NCBI GenBank assembly: GCA_964293585.1
Contig: CAXYYS010000037.1
Location: 1-19,495, forward strand
Direction: 5' to 3'
Length of the DNA stretch: 19,495 bases
From: JAKVKY01 sp964293585
Lineage (GTDB): Bacteria; Bacillota; Negativicutes; Acidaminococcales; Acidaminococcaceae
Position numbers and translations under genes: made by a program. Position 1 is the stretch's first letter; each line of letters begins with the position of its first letter. A model generated the notes under the pieces. It had not been told where the DNA came from. It was given only the letters and a program-made list of their open reading frames with translations, and made no database searches. Positions 6,905-15,137 of this stretch are shown here, one piece after another.

Positions 6905-7744
6905 ATGTCCGGAACTTTATTTTTAGTGGCCACGCCTATCGGCAACCTGGAAGACATGACAGCCAGGGCGGTACAAGTTTTAAGCGCGGTGGATCTTATC
7001 GCCGCCGAAGACACCCGCCACACGCTGCAGCTCTTAAACCATTTTGCAGTTAAGGGACGGCTGGTCCGTTACGACGAACATAATAAGGACAAGGAAGGAC
7101 CTGTTTTGCTGCAGGAACTTCTGGACGGTAAGAACATTGCCTTGGTCAGCGACGCCGGTTTTCCCGGTATCGCGGATCCCGGCGAGGCCATGGCTAAGCT
7201 GGCGGTGGCCAATGGCATTACGGTGGTGCCCGTACCGGGCGCTAACGCCGCTTTAACCGCCCTGGTAGCTTCAGGCCTGCCGTCCACGCCGTTCTTCTTC
7301 GGGGGTTTTCTCCCCAAGACTAAACGCAACCGGACGGAACAGTTAGCCGCCTGGCAAAATATTCCCGCCACGCTGGTCCTGTACGAGGCGCCCCACCGGG
7401 TGAAGGAAGTGCTGGGAGAAATCTTGGCCGCCTGGGGCGACAGGCAGATGGCCATCGGCCGGGAGCTGACCAAGCTGCACGAAGAATTTTGGCGGGGCAC
7501 CGTCAGCGGCGCCCTGGCTCATCTGGAAGTCAGTCCGCCCCGGGGCGAATTTGTGCTGGTGATTGCCAGAGGCGCACCGGCAGCCACGGCGCCTCCGGAA
7601 GGTGATCCCCTGGACGCGGTAAAAAAATTAATCGCGGACGGCGTGCCCAAAAAAGAAGCGCTGGCCCAGATTGCTAAAGCAAATAAAATTCCCAAGCGGG
7701 AATTATATAATAGATTGCTGCGGGAAAATCCGGAAGCGGAATAA
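6905..7744 (+). CDS. rsmI: 16S rRNA (cytidine-1402-2'-O)-methyltransferase
   Basis: Methylates the 2'-OH of C1402 in 16S rRNA, tuning the ribosomal decoding centre. It has 279 residues, typical for RsmI. The tetrapyrrole-methylase fold shows FLVATPIGNLEDMT (6-19), AEDTR (34-38), VSDAGFPGIADPG (81-93), VPVPGANAALTAL (108-120), GGFLPK (133-138) and GRELTKLHEEFWRG (185-198). A C-terminal helical segment (235-275) carries the family's KKEA...NKIPKRELY pattern. Preceded by AGAAAGG with a short spacer. It is probably the last gene of the first block, since the next gap contains a strong hairpin. Confidence 0.96.
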   Translation: MSGTLFLVATPIGNLEDMTARAVQVLSAVDLIAAEDTRHTLQLLNHFAVKGRLVRYDEHNKDKEGPVLLQELLDGKNIALVSDAGFPGIADPGEAMAKLAVANGITVVPVPGANAALTALVASGLPSTPFFFGGFLPKTKRNRTEQLAAWQNIPATLVLYEAPHRVKEVLGEILAAWGDRQMAIGRELTKLHEEFWRGTVSGALAHLEVSPPRGEFVLVIARGAPAATAPPEGDPLDAVKKLIADGVPKKEALAQIAKANKIPKRELYNRLLRENPEAE

Positions 7745-7780
7745 AATTTCCCCGGCGCCACCCAATTTTGGCAGACAGAA

Positions 7781-7812
7781 TTTAAAAAGCAAAACGAATT
7801 TTGCTTTTTAAA
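7781..7812 (+). terminator. AT-rich perfect hairpin between rsmI and metG (possible terminator)
   Basis: A 14-bp perfect stem (7781-7794 with 7799-7812) is closed by a CGAA loop. The 3' arm ends in TTTTTAAA, so a modest U-tract lies within the arm. It lies 37 bases after the rsmI stop and 51 before metG. It could end the first transcript or act as an RNA-stability or attenuation hairpin. Downstream AT-rich sequence could hold a metG promoter, but I see no well-spaced pair of boxes. Confidence 0.55.
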
Positions 7813-7863
7813 ATAAAATTTTGAGACAAAAATTATAAATTATAAAAGGAAGAGGGAAAGCTC

Positions 7864-10185
7864 ATGAGCAAAAACAGTTTTTATATCACCACGCCGATTT
7901 ATTATCCCAGCGATAATTTACATATCGGCCACGCTTACTGTACCTCGGTGGCAGATAGCATCGCCCGTTATCATCGCGCTAAGGGCGAAGATGTTTTCTT
8001 TTTGACCGGCAGCGATGAGCACGGCCAGAAGATTCAGCGCAAGGCGGAAGAAAAAGGCGTAACGCCCCAGGAATATGTGGACGAGATTGTCGCTAACTTC
8101 CAGCTGCTGTGGAAACGTCTGGACATCAGCAACGATGATTTTTTGCGTACCAGCCAGGAACGTCACCACAAAGTGGTACAGGCTGTGATGCAGAAAATTT
8201 TTGACCAGGGCGATATTTACAAGAAAAACTACGAAGGCTGGTACTGCGTGCCGTGCGAATCTTTCTGGCTGGAACGTCAGCTGGTAGACGGCAAGTGCCC
8301 GGACTGCGGCCGCCCCGTGGAAAAGATGCAGGAAGAAAGTTATTTTTTCAAGATGAGCAAGTACGAGGAACGCTGGCTCAAATATGTTGAGGAGCATCCG
8401 GATTTCATCCAGCCGGCTTCCCGCCGCAACGAGATGATCAACTTCGTGAAGCAGGGTCTGGAAGATTTGTGCGTCACCCGTACCAGTTTTAACTGGGGCA
8501 TTAAGGTGCCTTTTGATCCCAAGCACGTGGTGTACGTATGGTTCGACGCTTTGCTGAACTATCTGACCGCCATTAAATATGGTACCGACGACAAGATGTT
8601 CCATAAATACTGGCCGGCGGATATCCATCTGGTGGGCAAGGAAATCGTCCGTTTCCATACCATCATCTGGCCCATTATGCTGATGGCCATGGGCGAAGAG
8701 ATTCCGAAGCTGGTGTACGGTCATGGCTGGCTGGTGGTGAACGGCGACAAGATGAGCAAATCCAAGGGCAACGTCATCGACCCCCTGGCTCTCATCGACG
8801 AATTCGGCGCCGATTCCATCCGCTATTTCCTGCTCCGGGAAATTACCCTGGGCAGCGACGGCAATTTCTCCCGGGATGCGCTGATTAATCGTATCAATGC
8901 CGACCTGGCCAACGATTTAGGCAACCTGCTCTACCGGACGGTGAGCATGATTGAGAAATACCACGGCGGGATGGTAACCAATAAACCGGCGGCCGCTACC
9001 GCAGAAGATAAAGCTTTTGTGGAACTGGTGGGCCAAACGGTTACTGAGTATGAGCAGCATATGGATAAGCTGGAGATCACCGACGCCATTAAGACGGTGT
9101 GGAACCTGGTGGCCAGCGCCAACAAATATATCGATTCCAGCGCGCCCTGGGTTCTGGCCCGGGACGAAGCCCAGGCGGACCGGCTGCATCTGGTAATGTA
9201 CAACCTGGCGGAAGCCCTGCGGATTATTGCGATTTTAATTGAGCCGTATATTCCCCAGACTACGCCGAAGATCATGTTCCAGCTGGGCCAGCCCATCAAG
9301 ACGCAAAACTTGCTGGCTGACTGTGCCTGGGGCGGCACGGAAGACGGCAGCCATGTTATTAAAGGCGAGCCGCTGTTCCCCCGTATCGAGGTTAACGAGA
9401 AAGGCGAGACGTTTATCGCAGCTACCAAGAAGAAAGGGATGGCTAAATTGACATCTTTGAAAGATTCTTTAACTGCGAAAGCGGAAGTTTTGAAAGCTCA
9501 GGCTAACGCCAAGGCGGAAGAGTTAAAAGCCCAGGCGGAGGAATTAAAGAAACAAGCCGCCGCTGCCAACGAAGAAAACAAGCAGACCCTGGATGAAGCT
9601 AAACTGCAGGCTGCGTTAGGCAAGGCCGAACTGAAAGACAGGGCCGCCGAGATGCAGGCTCAGGCTGAAGCCAATGCTAAGGCGAAAGCTGCTGACTATA
9701 AAGGTCAGGCGGACGGAATCCTGGCGCAAAACAAGCTCACCGTGGAAGAATTAAAAGCCCAGCACGAAACTTTAAAGAGTGCTGCCAGCGCCGCTATCGC
9801 TGCAGGTTTAGCTGCCGGCAAGGCAGTGCTGAACGGCGGTGAAGCCAAGAAAGATGAGAAGGGCGAGGTCACCATCGATGATTTTGCCAAGCTGGATTTA
9901 CGGGTGGCCGAAGTTTTGACGGCGGAGCGGGTGCCCAAGACGGACAAGCTGATCAAGCTGCAGATTAAGATTGGCGAAGAAGAACGCACCATCGTCAGCG
10001 GCATCGCTCAGTACTATGAGCCGGAGCAGTTAGTGGGCCGCCACATCGTGGTGATTGCCAACCTGAAACCGGTCAAACTGCGCGGCATTGAATCCAAGGG
10101 TATGTGCCTGGCGGCCAGCGATGGCGAAGGCCATTTGATCCTGGTAGACGCCGCCGGAATTCAATCCGGCAGTCGCGTGAAATAA
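7864..10185 (+). CDS. metG: Methionyl-tRNA synthetase with C-terminal tRNA-binding domain and unusual helical insert
   Basis: Charges tRNA-Met with methionine. It has 773 residues against roughly 650-665 for Bacillus-type enzymes. The class I signatures are HIGH-like HIGH at 20-23 (LHIGHAY) and KMSKS at 296-300. The zinc knuckle is C128, C131, C145, C148. The anticodon-binding helical domain runs to about 510. Residues 521-662 are an Ala/Lys/Glu/Gln-rich, Pro-free helix with repeated LKAQA/AEELKKQA words, predicted to be coiled coil or a long single helix. The C-terminal 110 residues are the Trbp111/EMAPII-like OB domain (LDLRVAEV, VSGIAQYY, GIESKGMCLAA). The insert therefore separates the catalytic body from the tRNA-binding domain. 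It is followed by tatD, the Bacillus order. Confidence 0.96.
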   Translation: MSKNSFYITTPIYYPSDNLHIGHAYCTSVADSIARYHRAKGEDVFFLTGSDEHGQKIQRKAEEKGVTPQEYVDEIVANFQLLWKRLDISNDDFLRTSQERHHKVVQAVMQKIFDQGDIYKKNYEGWYCVPCESFWLERQLVDGKCPDCGRPVEKMQEESYFFKMSKYEERWLKYVEEHPDFIQPASRRNEMINFVKQGLEDLCVTRTSFNWGIKVPFDPKHVVYVWFDALLNYLTAIKYGTDDKMFHKYWPADIHLVGKEIVRFHTIIWPIMLMAMGEEIPKLVYGHGWLVVNGDKMSKSKGNVIDPLALIDEFGADSIRYFLLREITLGSDGNFSRDALINRINADLANDLGNLLYRTVSMIEKYHGGMVTNKPAAATAEDKAFVELVGQTVTEYEQHMDKLEITDAIKTVWNLVASANKYIDSSAPWVLARDEAQADRLHLVMYNLAEALRIIAILIEPYIPQTTPKIMFQLGQPIKTQNLLADCAWGGTEDGSHVIKGEPLFPRIEVNEKGETFIAATKKKGMAKLTSLKDSLTAKAEVLKAQANAKAEELKAQAEELKKQAAAANEENKQTLDEAKLQAALGKAELKDRAAEMQAQAEANAKAKAADYKGQADGILAQNKLTVEELKAQHETLKSAASAAIAAGLAAGKAVLNGGEAKKDEKGEVTIDDFAKLDLRVAEVLTAERVPKTDKLIKLQIKIGEEERTIVSGIAQYYEPEQLVGRHIVVIANLKPVKLRGIESKGMCLAASDGEGHLILVDAAGIQSGSRVK
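9424..9849 (+). other. Coding segment for the Ala/Lys/Glu helical insert of MetG
   Basis: Residues 521-662 lie between the anticodon-binding and OB domains. The composition is almost only A, K, E, L, Q, D and N, with imperfect 7- or 11-residue periodicity (KAEVLKAQANAKAEELKAQAEELKKQ pattern, given here as words LKAQA, AEELK, KAELK). No Pro or Cys is present. It looks expanded by internal duplication. Confidence 0.75.
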
Positions 10186-10188
10186 AAC

Positions 10189-10245
10189 GCTGCTTAGTCA
10201 GCAGCACCGTAAGTTGAGTAAGTTCGCCCGGGGATTTTTCCCGGG
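10189..10245 (+). other. Two short hairpins in the metG-tatD gap
   Basis: GCTGCT/AGCAGC (10189-10194 with 10200-10205) and CCCGGG/CCCGGG (10227-10232 with 10240-10245, loop GATTTTT). Neither is followed by a T-run; the T-run of the second lies in its loop. They may cause pausing or RNA processing rather than clean termination. Confidence 0.4.
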
Positions 10246-10265
10246 ACATTGGTAAGGTGAGACAT

Positions 10266-11048
10266 ATGTCGCGTACAGGCATCATTGATACACACGCCCA
10301 TCTGGACGATAACCGTTTTGACAGCGACCGGGACCAGCTGATAGAAAAGCTGGGTCTGGAGCTGGACGCGGTCATCAACCAGGGGTGTACATTAGCATCT
10401 TCGGCGGCGTCTATCGCCCTGGCGGAAAAGTATCCTTTTATCTACGCCGCGGTAGGCATCCATCCCGAAGATTTGGCGACTGTCAAGGACGACAGTTATC
10501 TGGACCAGCTGGCTGCATGGGCCGCCCACCCCAAGGTGGTAGCCATCGGCGAGATCGGTCTGGATTACTATTGGAAAGAAAATGAGCCCCGGGAGGTGCA
10601 GCTTAAACGGCTGCGCCAACAGGTGGATCTGGCACGGCAGGTGCATCTGCCGGTGGTGATCCACGACCGGGAAGCCCATGGGGATGCCCTGGCCTTTTTC
10701 TTGAACGAAGGTCAAGGAGTGCCCACCGTGTTCCATTGTTTCTCCGGCTCGCTGGAGATGGCCAGGGAATTATGGAAACGGGGAATTTACACCGGTTTTG
10801 GCGGCAGCAGCACCTTTAAAAATTCAAAAAAGGTGCGGGCAGTGCTGGCCGCATGTCCGGCGGAGCTTTTACTTTTCGAAACCGATTGTCCTTATCTGAC
10901 GCCTGAACCTTACCGGGGACAACGCAATAACCCGGCGTATACGGAACTGGTGGTTAAGAATGCCGCCGCTTTACGGGGAACTACCCCGGAAGCGCTGGCG
11001 GACCAGAGTACCCGTAACGCACACACGCTGTTCACAAAATTGTCGTAA
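10266..11048 (+). CDS. TatD family metal-dependent DNase/hydrolase
   Basis: A TIM-barrel amidohydrolase-type nuclease of the TatD/YabD family; characterised members are metal-dependent DNases. ATG 10266 is chosen because AAGGTGAG lies just upstream; an alternative GTG at 10257 falls inside that site. It has 260 residues. Metal ligands are all visible: H10 and H12 (DTHAHLD), E96 (GEIGLD), H133 (VIHDREAH), H157 (FHCFSGS) and D207 (FETDCPYLTPEPYRG). Positioned between metG and the yabE-like gene as in Bacillus yabD. Confidence 0.93.
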   Translation: MSRTGIIDTHAHLDDNRFDSDRDQLIEKLGLELDAVINQGCTLASSAASIALAEKYPFIYAAVGIHPEDLATVKDDSYLDQLAAWAAHPKVVAIGEIGLDYYWKENEPREVQLKRLRQQVDLARQVHLPVVIHDREAHGDALAFFLNEGQGVPTVFHCFSGSLEMARELWKRGIYTGFGGSSTFKNSKKVRAVLAACPAELLLFETDCPYLTPEPYRGQRNNPAYTELVVKNAAALRGTTPEALADQSTRNAHTLFTKLS

Positions 11049-11072
11049 GGAAAAGAGCAAGGAGAAGTTAGG

Positions 11073-12113
11073 ATGAGGATTGTTAGAGAACATAGTGTCA
11101 AGACCGTGCTGCTTTTGGCAGTGCTGGCGGCAGCAGCGATGCTGCCCTGGTATCCGGAAGCAACGGAGGCAGCCCCGGTAGTTAATCCGGCGGCGGCTTA
11201 TACGGCTTCGTCCCGGGATTTACAAAAGCAACAGGCTGCATCCCTGGTAGTGGGCAATAAACCGGTACCTGCGGCAGTGGCGACCACGCCGGTGCAAAGG
11301 CCGGCGCAGGCAGCGGCTGCGGCTAAGACAACGGCTAAGACCGCGGCGCCTGTAGCCAGATCCGGCCAGGTCGCAGCGGTAAAATCTCAGGTTCTGCCGG
11401 CTGGTTTTATCCGGGTCAATGTTAAAAAATACGGCGTCAGCCGCGTTTATGCCACGGCGAAAAAAACTGTAGGCGAACTGCTGCAGGATTTGGGCATCAC
11501 CTACCAGCCCCGTTCCGTTTATCCCGGCCCGTCTACGCCGCTCACCGGCGGGATGGTCATCCACATCGTGGGCCGCTACGAAACTTTTGAGACGGTGATG
11601 GAACCCGTGGCTTTTGCTACCCAGTATCAGGACGATAAAGCCCTGGCTTTTGGCAAGACGGAAGTTATCACCGCCGGTGTGGCCGGTGAAGACAAGGTTG
11701 TGTACCAGAACGTACTCCGGAACGGCGTTTTCCAGCGCGAGGAAATTATGCGGGAGCGGACGCAGGAACCCCAGACCGCCGTGCTGAAACGGGGTGTGGC
11801 CCAGAGCGTCAACACCAGCTCCGGACCTATCGGTTACAAACGTAAGATTACCGTGGAAGCCAGCGCTTATACTTTGGGCGAAGGCAGCGGTACCGGCATG
11901 ACCTCTATCGGGATTATTCCCTACGAAGGCATCGTGGCCGTGGATCCCAGTTTTATCCCTTACTATACCAAGATGTACATTCCCGGTTATGGTTTTGCCA
12001 TGGCCGGCGATACCGGCGGCGCTATCCGCGGTTATAAGATTGACTTATTCATGACCAGTTATTACCGGGCTATCCAATGGGGACGCCGGACGATTGACAT
12101 TTATATCTTATAA
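11073..12113 (+). CDS. YabE-like cell-wall protein: DUF348, G5 and 3D domains
   Basis: An exported protein probably acting on peptidoglycan; the 3D domain resembles the lytic-transglycosylase core of MltA and Rpf/Sps-type proteins. It has 346 residues. A signal sequence spans about 1-33 (VLLLAVLAAAAML, then TEA-A). A Pro/Ala linker runs 62-105. A DUF348-type segment follows at 113-167 (INVKKY-like, VGELLQDLGI). A G5-like segment spans 168-240 with its conserved Glu/Arg-rich strands. The 3D domain is at 258-346, with the three Asp at D291 (VAVDPSFIP), D313 (AGDTGGAI) and D324 (KIDLF). AAGGAGA precedes ATG 11073. Neighbours tatD and rnmV match the Bacillus yabD-yabE-rnmV order. Confidence 0.9.
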   Translation: MRIVREHSVKTVLLLAVLAAAAMLPWYPEATEAAPVVNPAAAYTASSRDLQKQQAASLVVGNKPVPAAVATTPVQRPAQAAAAAKTTAKTAAPVARSGQVAAVKSQVLPAGFIRVNVKKYGVSRVYATAKKTVGELLQDLGITYQPRSVYPGPSTPLTGGMVIHIVGRYETFETVMEPVAFATQYQDDKALAFGKTEVITAGVAGEDKVVYQNVLRNGVFQREEIMRERTQEPQTAVLKRGVAQSVNTSSGPIGYKRKITVEASAYTLGEGSGTGMTSIGIIPYEGIVAVDPSFIPYYTKMYIPGYGFAMAGDTGGAIRGYKIDLFMTSYYRAIQWGRRTIDIYIL

Positions 12114-12123
12114 GGATGACATT

Positions 12124-12681
12124 ATGCTGAAAGAAGTCATTATCGTCGAGGGCAAGATGGACACGGTGGCGGTGAAACGCGCCGTGGATGCAGAAACGAT
12201 TGAGACCGGCGGCTTTGCTTTGCGCAACGGCACGCTGGCCAAGATTAAGGGCGCCTATCTGCGCCGCGGCATCATTATTTTGACCGACCCGGACGGAGCG
12301 GGACAGCGCATCCGCAGCTTTTTGACGGATCGTTTTCCCAATGCGGGCCAGGCTTTTGTGCCTAAAAAAGATGCCCGGACCCCGGATGATGTAGGTATTG
12401 AGCAAGCCAGTCCGGAAGCAATCCGGCTGGCCTTAAGCAAAGTGCGGCACCATCAGTTTGCGCCGCAAAAAATTTTTACCGAGGCCGATTTATTTGCCAA
12501 CGGTTTGTCCGGGGATGCGTCCAGCGCTTACAAGCGCGACGCCCTGGGTGCAGAACTGGGCATCGGTTACGGTAATGCGAAACGGCTGTTGCAGCGCCTG
12601 AATGATTACGGGGTCACCCGGGAAGAATTTACGGCGGCGGTAGCCAAGATTAATAAAGGAGCTTTATGGAACAACCAGTAA
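12124..12681 (+). CDS. rnmV: Ribonuclease M5 (5S rRNA maturation, Toprim)
   Basis: Cleaves precursor 5S rRNA on both strands of its double-helical ends, giving mature 5S rRNA. The ATG at 12124 has AAGGA seven bases upstream; an in-frame start 30 bases earlier would overlap the preceding gene and lacks a site. It has 185 residues. Toprim motifs are VEGKMD (8-13, with E9) and TDPDGAGQRIR (54-64, D55 and D57). The C-terminal helical domain contains the ELGIGYGNAKRLLQRLNDYGVTREEF-type segment typical of RNase M5 (about 143-170). The 3' end overlaps rsmA by 16 bases, as translationally coupled genes do. Confidence 0.94.
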   Translation: MLKEVIIVEGKMDTVAVKRAVDAETIETGGFALRNGTLAKIKGAYLRRGIIILTDPDGAGQRIRSFLTDRFPNAGQAFVPKKDARTPDDVGIEQASPEAIRLALSKVRHHQFAPQKIFTEADLFANGLSGDASSAYKRDALGAELGIGYGNAKRLLQRLNDYGVTREEFTAAVAKINKGALWNNQ

Positions 12682-13535
12682 TTGCTACGCGGGAAGTCAC
12701 CAGTTACATCCTGCATACTTTTAAGCTCAGGACGCATAAGAGCCTGGGCCAAAACTTTTTAATCGATCCGGAAGTCGTACGCAAGATTGCGGCGGCGGCG
12801 GAACTTTCCGAACAGGATACGGTGCTGGAGATCGGCCCCGGTATCGGCACGCTGACCCAGGCCCTGGCGGAAACCCGGGCCCAGGTGGTGGCGGTGGAGC
12901 TGGACCGGAAACTGATCCCGGTCCTGGGCAAGACCCTGGATGCGTACCCTAACGTGCGAGTGGTGCAGGGCGATATCCTGAAACTAAATATTGCGGAGAC
13001 AGTAGGCGCGCCGGTGTTTAAAGTGGCGGCCAATCTGCCCTATTACATTACCACGCCGATTATTTTTGCGCTGCTGGAACAAAACCTGCCGGTGGAACGG
13101 CTGGTGGTGATGGTGCAAAAAGAAGTGGCACAGCGGATCGTGGCTGCGCCCGGCGGCCGGGAATACGGCGCCCTCTCCGTGGCCATGCAGTATTATACGG
13201 AACCCCGGCTGGAATTTATCGTACCCCATACGTCGTTCATGCCCGCACCCAAGGTGGACAGCGCCGTGCTGGTGTGCAAGCGCCGGTCTCAGCCCCCGGT
13301 GGATGTGGACCGCAAAATTTTCTTCAGGGTGGTGGCGGCGGCGTTTTCCGTACGGCGCAAGATGTTGAGCAATTCTCTCCGGAACATGGGGGGACTTTCC
13401 GGCGAGGCGGCTAAAGCCTGGCTGGCCCGGGCGGGTATTGACGGCAAACGCCGGGCGGAAACTTTAAGCCTGGCGGAATTTGCAGCTCTGGCCAATACGT
13501 ATCAGCCGGAAGCTCCGGCCAAAGGAGAAGCATGA
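12666..13535 (+). CDS. rsmA: 16S rRNA (adenine-1518/1519-N6)-dimethyltransferase
   Basis: KsgA/RsmA dimethylates A1518 and A1519 in helix 45 of 16S rRNA, a late check in 30S assembly. It has 289 residues. Motifs are KSLGQNFL (25-32), SAM motif I EIGPGIGTLT (55-64), VELD (77-80), GDIL (102-105), the catalytic NLPYYIT (123-129), and FMPAPKVDSAV plus the C-terminal helical domain. AAAGGAG lies inside rnmV, four bases before ATG 12666. The stop overlaps the start codons of the next gene. Confidence 0.97.
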   Translation: MEQPVIATREVTSYILHTFKLRTHKSLGQNFLIDPEVVRKIAAAAELSEQDTVLEIGPGIGTLTQALAETRAQVVAVELDRKLIPVLGKTLDAYPNVRVVQGDILKLNIAETVGAPVFKVAANLPYYITTPIIFALLEQNLPVERLVVMVQKEVAQRIVAAPGGREYGALSVAMQYYTEPRLEFIVPHTSFMPAPKVDSAVLVCKRRSQPPVDVDRKIFFRVVAAAFSVRRKMLSNSLRNMGGLSGEAAKAWLARAGIDGKRRAETLSLAEFAALANTYQPEAPAKGEA

Positions 13536-14218
13536 TGTCTAAACTTGTTCGTAAAATCTTTTGCCTGCTGGTAATCTTTCTCCTGGCGGCGGGAACTTCG
13601 CTGGCCCTGGCGGAAGAAAGTTCTATCGACAGCGTGGACCAGGGTGTGGCGGCTACAGGCGAGTCCAAAGCGGACAAGACCAAACCCATCACGGAATGTC
13701 GGACGCCGTACTCAGTAGCGGTGCTGCCCTACGTGGATGCTTCCGGTCTGGAAGGTCGCAGCCGCGAGATGGCGGCCAACGCCGTTAAGGTGGCGCTGAA
13801 GACCAAATATCCCGGCAAAGCCGACAGCGTGAACAAGATTGCTTCCGCCAAAGCAGTACAGAAAGCACTTAAGGATCATCCTTTTGAGAACGCAGACGAC
13901 CCGGTGCTGGACGAACTGGTCCAGATTGGCCAGGCGATTGGCGCGGACCGGATTATCTATATCGGTATGCAGCCGGCCCGCATGAAAGAAAGCGGCTTCA
14001 TGGTTATCGGCGGCACGCAAACTTACAGTGCTACCATCAGCATGAAACTAAAATGCGTGGATGTGAACGAGGGCCGCTACCTGTTCAACCAGATTGTGGA
14101 GGACGTAGGCTCTTCCACTTCCATTAATTTCTGGCGCATCGGTTCGGCCAGCAAGGCCAAGGCCGTTAAACGCGGCACCGAAAATTGTATGCGCGTCTTT
14201 TTAACAGCGTTTGAGTAA
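13535..14218 (+). CDS. Secreted protein of unknown function with a CsgG/TolB-N-like core
   Basis: I do not recognise a named family. The start may be ATG 13532 (overlapping the rsmA stop) or 13535; the latter is better spaced from GGAG at 13524-13527. It has 227 residues. A signal peptide spans about 1-26 (basic MSKLVRK, then CLLVIFLLAAGTSLALA). The mature part opens a fold with SVAVLPYVDASG (60-71), then helix, then GADRIIYIGMQ (137-147), SATISMKLKCVDVNEGRYLF (165-184). Such AVLPF...G-A-D...G patterns recall CsgG, LpoB and the TolB N-domain, which act in the periplasm. Function is unproven. Its coupling to rsmA is likely positional. A bidirectional terminator follows. Confidence 0.7.
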   Translation: MSKLVRKIFCLLVIFLLAAGTSLALAEESSIDSVDQGVAATGESKADKTKPITECRTPYSVAVLPYVDASGLEGRSREMAANAVKVALKTKYPGKADSVNKIASAKAVQKALKDHPFENADDPVLDELVQIGQAIGADRIIYIGMQPARMKESGFMVIGGTQTYSATISMKLKCVDVNEGRYLFNQIVEDVGSSTSINFWRIGSASKAKAVKRGTENCMRVFLTAFE

Positions 14219-14225
14219 AAAAAGT

Positions 14226-14255
14226 AGCGTCAGGATGTTCTCCTGACGCTTTTTT
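14226..14255. terminator. Bidirectional Rho-independent terminator
   Basis: A 10-bp perfect stem (AGCGTCAGGA at 14226-14235 with TCCTGACGCT at 14241-14250), 5-nt loop, then T5 (14251-14255) on the plus strand. A-rich sequence on the 5' side (14218-14223) gives a U-tract for the minus-strand transcript. It lies between the convergent genes ending at 14218 (+) and 14274 (-). Confidence 0.92.
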
Positions 14256-14273
14256 GTGCGCATAGTTATTTTT

Positions 14274-15137
14274 TTATTCCAGCCTGAAATTTTCCACGCT
14301 GTACAAAGACAAGGGCAGGAAAGTATATCTTCTGCTTTCCGGGAACACGTACAGCAGCTTGTAAATTTTCTTGTCTGCCGGCAGGTCCGCCCGGAGTATC
14401 AGGCAGGTAGTTCCTTCCATCTCGTAGTTAAAATAGGTGCAGCTGGCAATTTTATTTTGCACGGTGGCCCTGTTCTCATTCAGGATGGGAATGGCGCCGG
14501 TAAAAACGGGCAGCGTTTTGCCGTTCTTGTAATGCTGTACGTCAGCAGGATCATCCACGGTAGCCGCCATAAACAAGGCGTCATCCACGTTGCGCAGCAG
14601 GGCCGGCCCGCTGATGGGCAGATCTTTTAACGGATCGGCGCCGTAAGCTTTGGGCAGGGCAATGTTGTAGTGGCCGCTGGCGTTGGAGAGCCAGGTGAAA
14701 TCGCTGTAGGTTAAAATTTTGTAGGGCGAAGGCGCCGGCACCAGCTTCTTAATTTTTTTGGTACGGGGCTGGGCGGGCACAAAAGGTTTCTTGCGCAGGC
14801 TGATATCCATATCCGCGGGAGGCAGTTTGCCTTCCACGACCTGACCGCCCACCGTGGTGGTATTTTTTTTGGCTGTGGCGGCTTCCCGTTCTTTTTTGGC
14901 CCGCTCGGCAAATTCTGCCGGCGTTTCGTAACCGGGGTCGCCGGGTTCTAACGGTACTTCAATCTCCACTTCCTGAGGCGGCGGCAAAAAAGCCTTGGGG
15001 ATGCGGACATCCAGCGAACCAGGTTCGTAATGGTCCGCTTCTTCGGCTAACGCCGCACCGCTTACCCAAACTGCAGCCAGGCTGATGCTCACACATACGC
15101 CCAGCACTGTTAACCATTTTTTTGCCTGCAGCTTCAT
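14274..15137 (-). CDS. Secreted protein of unknown function downstream of mnmA
   Basis: Not recognised. It has 287 residues. A signal peptide runs 1-31 (MKLQAKKWLTVLGV..., ending AALA-EE). A Pro/Glu/Lys-rich region follows (40-130; PPPQEVEIEVPLEPGDPG, then charged EFAERAKKEREAATAKK). A folded-looking C-terminal half (138-287) follows, with a SDFTWLSNASGHYNIALPKAY stretch, and Cys at 233 and 245. It looks like an extracytoplasmic protein with a linker and a domain I cannot name. ATG overlaps the mnmA stop (ATGA), with GGAGG nine bases upstream inside mnmA, so it is coupled to mnmA. No membrane segment is visible beyond the signal. Confidence 0.68.
   Translation of the reverse strand: MKLQAKKWLTVLGVCVSISLAAVWVSGAALAEEADHYEPGSLDVRIPKAFLPPPQEVEIEVPLEPGDPGYETPAEFAERAKKEREAATAKKNTTTVGGQVVEGKLPPADMDISLRKKPFVPAQPRTKKIKKLVPAPSPYKILTYSDFTWLSNASGHYNIALPKAYGADPLKDLPISGPALLRNVDDALFMAATVDDPADVQHYKNGKTLPVFTGAIPILNENRATVQNKIASCTYFNYEMEGTTCLILRADLPADKKIYKLLYVFPESRRYTFLPLSLYSVENFRLE

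Noticed and set aside
7918..8724. 268-codon antisense frame opposite metG
   Set aside because: The plus-strand frame is an unmistakable MetG; the antisense translation shows no family features and no start signal.
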